Position numbers and translations under genes: made by a program. A DNA stretch of 64,000 nt, taken from positions 1 to 64,000 of the forward strand of contig CAJYTY010000016.1 in assembly GCA_913777945.1 (NCBI GenBank), written 5' to 3'. The stretch is from an uncultured Acinetobacter sp. (GTDB lineage Bacteria; Pseudomonadota; Gammaproteobacteria; Pseudomonadales; Moraxellaceae). This document shows positions 57,390-64,000 of this stretch, piece after piece; the stretch's first letter is position 1; each line of letters starts with the position of its first letter. The notes beneath the pieces were generated by a model. It ran no database searches and was not told where the DNA came from. It was given only the letters and a program-made list of their open reading frames with translations.

Positions 57390-58939
57390 GGTTGCACCTC
57401 AAAGCCCTGGATTGAAATATTATTGAGGCCGTAGGCATCTCGTGTTTTTCCAGTGGTCGAAATATATTGAACAAGACTTGAATAAATGTCGTAACGTGCA
57501 TTCTCAAGCTCGTTGGCAGACGAGTGAATCGCTTGTTCAGCATTTAATAGATCAAGCGCAGATCGTGTGCCGAGCTTGTATTGTTCTTGGTAAAGTTCTC
57601 GTGTTTTCACCGACGTAATTTGACGGGCGCGTAACACTTTAATTTGCTCTTGCTTATTTTCGATATTTTCACGTGTAATTTTGACATTATCCATGACATC
57701 TAAATAAACGGAATTAACTTTAGATTTTGCGGCTTCTTCGGCAAAACCCGCAGAGCGAATTTGAGCTGAAATTGCGCCACCCTGATACAGTTTAGTATTG
57801 GCCTCTAAAGCAACCGAACTGTAAAATCCGTCATCTTTATTGTTATTTGGATTGGTGCCATTGACTGCCTGACTCACCGAACCCACCAAAGAAAGCGTAG
57901 GATAACGACTTAAATCTGTTCTTTTTTTATCTGCCTTGGCCACTTCCACTTCGGCCTGTGCGGCCAACATATTTGGAATCACATTAAAATCTGGCTCTTT
58001 ATATAAATCTGACACTTCAACCAGATTTTCTGGAATCGTCCATGATTTGCCCATTGAGTCAAAACCAAGTAAAACAGTCAGTCGTTGCTGATTTTGACGC
58101 AATAACGAACGCTGCGCGATCAGCGCCGATTGAGCCGATTCAACATAAGAGCGTGCCTGAACCGGATCTGCCTGACTACTGATCCCCGCTTGCGCTCTTA
58201 ACTCGGTGATTCCCAAGATGCGCTGTAAACCTTTTACTTGCTGCTCTGCAATTGCTACCAGTTTTTTATAGCGTTCAATATTGACAATAGTAGCAGCTGT
58301 TTCAGTTGCAATTGAATCAATACTGACTAACACATTGGCTTGTTGTAGCTGCAAACGTGCTTCTTGCGAGGTCACATTGGATTTAACCTGACCAAAGTCA
58401 TAAAGCAATTGTGAAGCACTAATCGTAAACATTTGACGACCGCGCTGTTCAGACGATGCCAGATTACCACCAGTCGAAATACCACCACTGATTTGTGGAT
58501 AATACTGCGATTTTGCTACATCAATATTTGAGTTTTGCGCCGCCATCGTTGAAATGGCCTGACCAATTGAAGGGTTTCGCTTTACGGCAATCTGGACTGC
58601 ATCGACCAAATTAATTTCACTGAGCCTCGACTCGACTGGACCGGTGTTTGCATCAGGTGCGACCGCGCCATAGGTCACTTGCGGCAATCCCTGCACAATA
58701 ATCGGATCTAACTTTACAGTTTGAAACTTTTGTATTTGAACTGTCTTGTAATCATCGTTTGGTTTAGATTTAAATAATCCGCTGATCTTGTCTTTTAAAT
58801 GAAAACCAGATGTATCGGAAGGCGTTGCGAATACCGAAGAGGTCACCATCGAAATCGAACTGCATAGCAGTAAGACTCTCAATGTTGTGACCTTTTTCCC
58901 CGCTTCACTCATATGAGAAATTGATATTGGTCGATGCAT
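57386..58939 (-). CDS. TolC-family outer-membrane channel
   Basis: 517 aa. Signal peptide (TLRVLLLCSSISMVTSSVFA), a 70-residue linker, then the TolC fold with two long coiled-coil repeats (ISGGISTGGNLASSEQRGRQMFTISASQLLYDFGQVKSNV and LSLVGSVSQAVNGTNPNNNKDDGFYSSVALEANTKLYQGGAISAQIRSA). Outer-membrane exit duct of the type I system. An in-frame Met10 (MSEAGKK) is an alternative start; neither has a strong ribosome-binding site. First gene of the operon. Confidence 0.92.
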   Translation of the reverse strand: MHRPISISHMSEAGKKVTTLRVLLLCSSISMVTSSVFATPSDTSGFHLKDKISGLFKSKPNDDYKTVQIQKFQTVKLDPIIVQGLPQVTYGAVAPDANTGPVESRLSEINLVDAVQIAVKRNPSIGQAISTMAAQNSNIDVAKSQYYPQISGGISTGGNLASSEQRGRQMFTISASQLLYDFGQVKSNVTSQEARLQLQQANVLVSIDSIATETAATIVNIERYKKLVAIAEQQVKGLQRILGITELRAQAGISSQADPVQARSYVESAQSALIAQRSLLRQNQQRLTVLLGFDSMGKSWTIPENLVEVSDLYKEPDFNVIPNMLAAQAEVEVAKADKKRTDLSRYPTLSLVGSVSQAVNGTNPNNNKDDGFYSSVALEANTKLYQGGAISAQIRSAGFAEEAAKSKVNSVYLDVMDNVKITRENIENKQEQIKVLRARQITSVKTRELYQEQYKLGTRSALDLLNAEQAIHSSANELENARYDIYSSLVQYISTTGKTRDAYGLNNISIQGFEVQP

Positions 58940-59048
58940 AGTAAATATTTTTATGGTTAAACGGCAGTAAAATTTTCACATATTTTTATCACAAAAAATT
59001 GCATTATGCTAAATAAATCACATGTTTTAGATACATTTTTTCTTATTA

Positions 59049-59105
59049 TGAAAAAATCCGGTAGCACTAGGTAACAATTGTATCGTTACTTAATTCTACC
59101 GGATT
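59049..59105 (-). terminator. Terminator of the kdsD-lptB operon
   Basis: AATCCGGTAG (59055-59064) / CTACCGGATT (59096-59105), perfect 10 bp, with an inner GTAAC/GTTAC stem and T6 tail on the minus strand, about 35 bp after the lptB stop. Confidence 0.85.
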
Positions 59106-59139
59106 GAATTAAACCGATTACTTTAATTCATAGGCGAAA

Positions 59140-59886
59140 TTAGACCGTAAAATCATCACCCAAATAAACTTTGCGCACCTGTTCATTTTCTAGAATTTCT
59201 TGTGGTGTACCCTCGGCAATAACCGCGCCCTCACTAACAATATATGCATGTTCACAAATAGCCAGTGTTTCACGTACGTTATGATCCGTAATCAACACAC
59301 CAATGCCTCGATCTTTTAAGTTACGAATAATATCTTTGATGTCTCCAACAGAAATTGGATCGACACCTGCAAACGGTTCATCGAGGAGCATAAATTTTGG
59401 ATCGGCTGCTAAGGCACGCGCGATCTCGGCACGGCGACGTTCACCACCCGACACACTCATGCCCAAAGAATCTTTGATGTGGGTAATCTTGAAATCATTT
59501 AACAGCTCTTGAAGTCGTTGCTGACGCTGTTGTTTATTCAAATCTTTGCGTGTTTCCAAAATTGCCATAATATTTTCAGAAATGGTCAGTTTTCTGAAAA
59601 TCGAAGCTTCTTGTGGCAAATACCCAATCCCTTTACGCGCACGCTCATGCATTGCAAGATCTGACAGGTCAAGATCATCGAGATGGATTTCACCTTTATC
59701 CATGCGAACCAAGCCCACCACCATATAGAAACTTGTGGTTTTACCGGCACCGTTTGGCCCCAGCAAACCGACAATTTGCCCGCTTTCCATCGTAAAGGAC
59801 ACATCCTTGACCACCCAGCGTTTACTGTAATTCTTTGCAAGGTGCTTGATACACAAAGTTTGTGGTTTATCCAAAGCTTGCTCCAT
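59140..59886 (-). CDS. lptB: LPS transport ATPase LptB
   Basis: 248 aa ABC ATPase that powers LPS extraction with LptFG. Walker [23 protein letters not shown]-loop, signature [16 protein letters not shown], Walker [16 protein letters not shown]-loop TDHNVRETL. Start overlaps the lptA stop (TAATG). Confidence 0.97.
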   Translation of the reverse strand: MEQALDKPQTLCIKHLAKNYSKRWVVKDVSFTMESGQIVGLLGPNGAGKTTSFYMVVGLVRMDKGEIHLDDLDLSDLAMHERARKGIGYLPQEASIFRKLTISENIMAILETRKDLNKQQRQQRLQELLNDFKITHIKDSLGMSVSGGERRRAEIARALAADPKFMLLDEPFAGVDPISVGDIKDIIRNLKDRGIGVLITDHNVRETLAICEHAYIVSEGAVIAEGTPQEILENEQVRKVYLGDDFTV

Positions 59887-60434
59887 TAGTCACGTGCCCC
59901 CGGGAAACTTTTAGAGGCAGATGGTGGAATCACTAACTGCACACGATTCGAGCCTGAACCTTGGGCCTCGATATCACCTTTGTTCATACTGTAGCGAAGC
60001 GTATTACCACGGACACTGGCACCATCCTGATTCAGATAGGCATTACCCGTTAAAGTAATAATGCCGGTTTCAGCATTATAGACAATCTTTTGTGCTTCGC
60101 CGCGCGCAATTCCTTTTTGAGCACTGATCTGCTGTTGAAATTTTGCTGGGCGACCTGTTGCATTTACAGTTTGTAGCTGACGCTGTGAATTTAGCTGACC
60201 CACAATCGAATCTGCCTGTAGCTTCATAGTGCCCTGTTCAATCATCACATTGCCCGTATAGGTCGTGACACCTGTTTTTTCGTTATAGGTAGCTCGATCT
60301 GCAACCAATGAAATAGGCTGATTACGATCTGATGGTAAAGCAAATACGCTACTACAAGAGATCCCCAATACGGCAACAGACACACCTTTTTTAAGGAAAG
60401 CTGAAGAGCAAAAAAAGTTAAGAATTTGGCGCAT
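59886..60434 (-). CDS. lptA: LPS transport periplasmic protein LptA
   Basis: 182 aa. Signal peptide ([16 protein letters not shown]) then an OstA-like beta-jellyroll: [41 protein letters not shown]. Forms the periplasmic LPS bridge between LptC and LptD. Overlaps lptC by 17 bp and lptB by 1. Confidence 0.95.
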   Translation of the reverse strand: MRQILNFFCSSAFLKKGVSVAVLGISCSSVFALPSDRNQPISLVADRATYNEKTGVTTYTGNVMIEQGTMKLQADSIVGQLNSQRQLQTVNATGRPAKFQQQISAQKGIARGEAQKIVYNAETGIITLTGNAYLNQDGASVRGNTLRYSMNKGDIEAQGSGSNRVQLVIPPSASKSFPGARD

Positions 60435-60966
60435 ACTTTCCTCGAATATTAAAAAACTCGTACTGACCCGTGTTTAAATTTGCTTTTAATCCATTGCTGA
60501 TAAAAGACGATTGCGGTGAGTCAACATTCACTTGATGTGAGGTCTCAATCAGTTTTGTATCTGGATAAGTGGTTAACTCATCGGTTTTAAATTCAATTTT
60601 ACCTTGGTCAGATAACTTTGTGGCGACAACCTGATCTGACAGCACCACTTTTGCATTGTCATTGTAGCCGTGTGCATATTTTGAAAAAAAGGTGGAGTCG
60701 ACGCTACCGTTTTTGTAGGTCGAAGCATTCAGATTTTCAAGTTTTGAGGTCTGGTTTTGCATGTTCTGCTCTAACCGATCCACTTTGGCACGAATGTAAA
60801 GATGACCCTGGTCGTCGGTTTGAGTGAGATAAACACCTTCCGCAGAATAAGTCATATTTCTTGCCGAATCGACATCCAGTTTTTTTGCTTTGCCACTGTA
60901 ATAGTAATAGCCACCACTTACAGACGCGATGACAACAGCAGCAATATAAAGCGCTTTAGTATCCAT
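60418..60966 (-). CDS. lptC: LPS export inner-membrane protein LptC
   Basis: 182 aa with one N-terminal membrane helix (LYIAAVVIASVSGGYYYYSG) and the LptC jellyroll (MTYSAEGVYLTQTDDQGHLYIRAKVDRLEQN, ELTTYPDTKLIETSHQVNVDSPQS). Receives LPS from LptB2FG and passes it to LptA. 37 bp after kdsC. Confidence 0.94.
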   Translation of the reverse strand: MDTKALYIAAVVIASVSGGYYYYSGKAKKLDVDSARNMTYSAEGVYLTQTDDQGHLYIRAKVDRLEQNMQNQTSKLENLNASTYKNGSVDSTFFSKYAHGYNDNAKVVLSDQVVATKLSDQGKIEFKTDELTTYPDTKLIETSHQVNVDSPQSSFISNGLKANLNTGQYEFFNIRGKYAPNS

Positions 60967-61003
60967 GAACGGTGTGTCTGACCTGTATCACTCTATAAGA
61001 ATA

Positions 61004-61543
61004 TTAATGGGGTACACTGAGATATTTTGCAAGAAGTTCTTCGTAAACTCCTTTTGCATTCAGTAACATATCACAAACTTCACGTACTGCACCACGCCCG
61101 CCCATCGCCTGAGTAACCAAATGCGCACGACGTCTTACCTCGACGTGACCATTGGGCACGGTCACACACATCCCTGCAATGGAAAAAGCCGACAAATCAG
61201 GCCAGTCGTCACCCATGTATAAACAATCTTCTGGTAACAATTCAAACTGCGCACATGCTTCTTTGAGCGCAACACCCTTATCTTCACGTCCTTGAAAAAC
61301 CAGATCAACACCAAGATCAGACATGCGTTTTTCAACAATATGACTTTTACGACCAGTAATAATGATCACCTTTAAGCCTGCCTGCTGGACTAATTTCATG
61401 CCCAGACCATCACGGATATCAAAGGATTTAATTTCATCGCCTGTATTGGTGAGCGTAACAAAACCGTCGCTTAAAATACCATCTACATCAAGCACCAATG
61501 CTTGAATATGTCGTGCTTGCTCAAGTAATGCAAAAGAAGCCAT
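61004..61543 (-). CDS. kdsC: Kdo-8-phosphate phosphatase
   Basis: 179 aa HAD-family phosphatase that makes Kdo. Motif I VLDVDGILSDG, motif II IITGR, motif III K..., motif IV YMGDDWPDLSAF. Tetrameric short-cap HAD size. Two bp after kdsD. Confidence 0.96.
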   Translation of the reverse strand: MASFALLEQARHIQALVLDVDGILSDGFVTLTNTGDEIKSFDIRDGLGMKLVQQAGLKVIIITGRKSHIVEKRMSDLGVDLVFQGREDKGVALKEACAQFELLPEDCLYMGDDWPDLSAFSIAGMCVTVPNGHVEVRRRAHLVTQAMGGRGAVREVCDMLLNAKGVYEELLAKYLSVPH

Positions 61544-61545
61544 GT

Positions 61546-62523
61546 TTAATTTACCCCTGCTTGAATCAGGTCATGCATGCTGATAACCCCAATGACTTTA
61601 TTTTGATCATCGACCACCACAAATTGACTGATTTTTCGTTCATTTAACTGCTGTAATGCTTCAACTGCTCTTGCTTCTTGTGAAATTGTGGCCGGATGTG
61701 TAATCATCACATCTTGAACAGGCAAATTCACATCAAAGCCTTGTTGTTTATCAATTAAACGGCGCAAATCGCCGTCAGTAAAGATGCCCATTAAGCGATC
61801 CTGCTCATCTACAACGGTTGTGAGCCCCAAGCGCTTATTGGAAATTTCGTAAAGCACCTGATTCATTGGTGTGTTGGGTGACACTTTTGGAAGCTCATCT
61901 GCGGTGTGCATTAAGTGCTTTACATGCAACAGCAAACGCTTGCCTAATGCACCAGCCGGATGCGAACGTGCAAAATCATCTGCGGTAAAACCGCGCGCTT
62001 CAAGCAATGCAACAGCGAGCGCATCGCCAAGTACCAGTGTTGCCGTAGTGCTTGAGGTCGGTGCTAAACCTAGCGGACATGCCTCATCCGATTCGCCTAA
62101 AGTCAAAGCAACATCGGCATTTTGCGGCATTGGTCCTTTATCATCACGACTCATGGTAATCAACGGCACTTCAAGATGCTTAATCAGTGGCATCAGCATC
62201 ATAATTTCGTCACTTTTACCTGAATTCGAAATCGCAATCAGCACATCGCCACGTACCAGCATTCCTAAATCACCATGCCCCGCTTCACCTGGATGCATAA
62301 AAAATGATGGCGTTCCTGTTGAGGCAAATGTTGCTGCCATTTTACGACCAATATGTCCCGACTTTCCCATCCCCGTAATCACAACACGGCCTTTACACTG
62401 CAAGATAATTTCACAGGCCTGATTGAATCGCGTATCGATTTGTTTGGCCAACACATCAAGTGCATGCTGTTCAATAGCGATCGTTTCGAATGCGATTTTT
62501 TTAAAATCGGTGGTCATGGTCAT
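61546..62523 (-). CDS. kdsD: Arabinose-5-phosphate isomerase
   Basis: 325 aa. Sugar isomerase (SIS) domain about 35-180 (RVVITGMGKSGHIGRKMAATFASTGTPSFFMHPGEAGHGDLGML) followed by two CBS domains (about 205-325). Converts ribulose-5-phosphate to arabinose-5-phosphate, the first step of Kdo synthesis. Probably the first gene of the kdsD-kdsC-lptC-lptA-lptB operon. Start could also be the ATG at 62517; no strong ribosome-binding site. Confidence 0.95.
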   Translation of the reverse strand: MTMTTDFKKIAFETIAIEQHALDVLAKQIDTRFNQACEIILQCKGRVVITGMGKSGHIGRKMAATFASTGTPSFFMHPGEAGHGDLGMLVRGDVLIAISNSGKSDEIMMLMPLIKHLEVPLITMSRDDKGPMPQNADVALTLGESDEACPLGLAPTSSTTATLVLGDALAVALLEARGFTADDFARSHPAGALGKRLLLHVKHLMHTADELPKVSPNTPMNQVLYEISNKRLGLTTVVDEQDRLMGIFTDGDLRRLIDKQQGFDVNLPVQDVMITHPATISQEARAVEALQQLNERKISQFVVVDDQNKVIGVISMHDLIQAGVN

Positions 62524-62733
62524 AAAAATAGCTCGAATAACTTCAACTTAAGTGCAAATTGCAGCTTAGTCTTTGACGCAAAAAATTTGCGTTATTCTAA
62601 CATAGCTCTGATCAAGACACGTTTTTAAATGTACAAGTTTTCACAAGCTTAGAAATTTGAGTGATAAAACTTTGTTAAAAATCTTGCTTACGTTATGATG
62701 TAACACTGTTTTTGGTGAGTTTTGAAGACCTTT

Positions 62734-64000
62734 ATGCAACCATTTGTTTTATACAACTCAGAGCAACGTAAGAAAGTTGAATTTGTTCCGCGCAGACCCG
62801 GTCAGATTGACATGTATGTCTGTGGTATGACGGTCTATGATTATTGTCATATTGGGCATGCTCGAGTAATGGTTGCATTTGATTACATTATCCGTTTTTT
62901 ACGTAGTCAGGGCTGGAACGTTCGTTATATCCGCAACATTACCGATATTGATGACAAAATCATCAAACGTGCGAATGAAAATAATGAATCAATTCAAGAA
63001 TTAACTGCCCGTTTCATCGACGCAATGAATCAAGATGCAGCGCAACTGGGCTGTGCCGAACCGGATGAGTCACCCAAAGCGACCGAATATATCGATCAAA
63101 TGCAGGCCATGATCAGTACTTTGGTCGATAAAGGTACGGCATATCCAGCAACAAATGGTGACGTATATTTTGAAGTGAATAAGTTTGAAAAATACGGACG
63201 CTTGTCTGGTCGTAAGCTTGAAGACATGCAAGCAGGTGCAAGTGAACGCGTTGATGTTGAAGTCGAGAAAAAACATCCCTTTGACTTTGTACTTTGGAAA
63301 CATGCGAAAGAAAATGAGCCTTCTTGGGCTTCACCATGGGGCAACGGTCGTCCAGGCTGGCATATCGAGTGTTCCGCAATGTCGACATGCTGCCTAGGCA
63401 ATCACTTCGATATTCACGGCGGCGGCTCGGACTTAACATTTCCGCACCATGAAAATGAGATTGCGCAAAGTGAGGCTTCAACCGGCGAGCAGTATGTCAA
63501 TTACTGGATGCATGTTGGCTTTATCAATGTTGACGGCGAAAAGATGTCTAAGTCTTTGGGTAACTTCTTTACCATTCGCGATGTTATGGATAAGTTTCAC
63601 CCTGAAGTGATTCGCTACTTTATTGTGTCATCGCACTATCGTAGCCCAGTCAATTTTTCAGATACCGCACTCAAAGAGGCGAAAACTGCATTAAGTCGTT
63701 TTTATCATGCATTTAAAGCTTATGAACAAGTGTTTGGTCAAACCAAGACCTCTCATTTAGAGCAAACATATGTAGAGCGCTTCAATACGGCTATGCGCGA
63801 TGATTTCAACACGCCTGAAGCTATGGCCGTATTGTTTGAATTAATTCGTGAGCTAAATCGTGCGGTCAAGGAAGAGCAATCTGATCTGGCAACAACACTT
63901 TACTCAACGCTTCGTGCTTTGACCGATATTTTAGGATTGGTACAGCATCATGTGGATGATTTCTTAAAATCTACCATTGGACACGAAGATTCTGGACTCT
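62734..64000 (+). CDS. cysS: Cysteinyl-tRNA synthetase, 3' end outside window
   Basis: First 422 codons, running off the right edge. Class I synthetase with zinc ligand Cys30 ([10 protein letters not shown]), HIGH motif CHIGHAR at 39-42, [40 protein letters not shown] and KMSKSLGNF. Charges tRNA-Cys. Divergent from kdsD with about 210 bp between. Confidence 0.97.
   Translation, partial: MQPFVLYNSEQRKKVEFVPRRPGQIDMYVCGMTVYDYCHIGHARVMVAFDYIIRFLRSQGWNVRYIRNITDIDDKIIKRANENNESIQELTARFIDAMNQDAAQLGCAEPDESPKATEYIDQMQAMISTLVDKGTAYPATNGDVYFEVNKFEKYGRLSGRKLEDMQAGASERVDVEVEKKHPFDFVLWKHAKENEPSWASPWGNGRPGWHIECSAMSTCCLGNHFDIHGGGSDLTFPHHENEIAQSEASTGEQYVNYWMHVGFINVDGEKMSKSLGNFFTIRDVMDKFHPEVIRYFIVSSHYRSPVNFSDTALKEAKTALSRFYHAFKAYEQVFGQTKTSHLEQTYVERFNTAMRDDFNTPEAMAVLFELIRELNRAVKEEQSDLATTLYSTLRALTDILGLVQHHVDDFLKSTIGHEDSGL

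Noticed and set aside
61871..62422. 183-codon plus-strand frame inside kdsD
   Set aside because: Antisense shadow of a conserved enzyme; composition rich in Ser and Pro as usual for such shadows.

Overview
The window is a chromosomal segment of an AT-rich gammaproteobacterium, almost certainly Acinetobacter. Pointers are the mutS-BLUF-fdxA neighbourhood with a BlsA-like short BLUF protein, a PutA without a DNA-binding domain next to an Lrp-type regulator, a malonate decarboxylase operon with MadLM transporters, the kdsD-kdsC-lptC-lptA-lptB operon and many short leaders rich in A and T. No insertion sequence, prophage, CRISPR array or tRNA was seen. The left edge carries what looks like a strong stringent-type promoter and leader reading out of the window to the left, as expected upstream of an rRNA operon.

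Layout. 0.4-9.6 kb: glutaryl-CoA dehydrogenase with a divergent LysR regulator, a small HD-type alarmone hydrolase, a second LysR regulator, a YheT-like hydrolase, then fadH divergent from a PadR regulator with two palindromic operators between them. 9.9-18.3 kb: a KgtP-like transporter, a sirtuin without the usual zinc cysteines, and the proline module putP / Lrp-type regulator / putA. 18.4-22.6 kb: trmA, small hypothetical genes, uppP and a GNAT acetyltransferase. 22.7-32.6 kb: a lipid-modification locus (below). 32.9-41.2 kb: malonate decarboxylase operon mdcABCDEGH-madLM with a convergent MdcR-type regulator. 41.6-44.5 kb: ChrR-like cupin, DUF1348 protein, TetR regulator with its operator, nitroreductase. 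44.8-52.7 kb: mutS, a BLUF photoreceptor, fdxA, an M15 peptidase lipoprotein, an O-methyltransferase, a double Usp protein and an arginine-free repeat protein. 52.8-59 kb: acyltransferase, YigZ protein and a complete type I secretion operon. 59.1-62.5 kb: Kdo/LPS-transport operon. From 62.73 kb: cysS, cut by the window end.

The most interesting region is 22.6-32.7 kb. Two convergent operons meet tail to tail with a 4-bp overlap. The plus operon encodes an NTF2-like lipoprotein, a chalcone-isomerase-like exported protein and an OmpR-type response regulator. The minus operon encodes an acyl desaturase, a flavin amine-oxidase-like protein, a DUF1365 protein, a Cfa-family methyltransferase, a DUF1295 membrane protein, a second Cfa-like methyltransferase and a sensor histidine kinase. 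A lipocalin gene flanks them. This gene set resembles the sigmaE/ChrR photo-oxidative-stress fatty-acid clusters of other Proteobacteria, but the sigma factor and ChrR are absent and a two-component system sits at the ends of both operons. I found a shared tandem motif, TTCAC-N6-TTCAC, upstream of all three transcription units of this locus, in the same orientation and at similar distance from the start codon. This is a candidate operator for the response regulator and would define a small autoregulated membrane-lipid-remodelling regulon.
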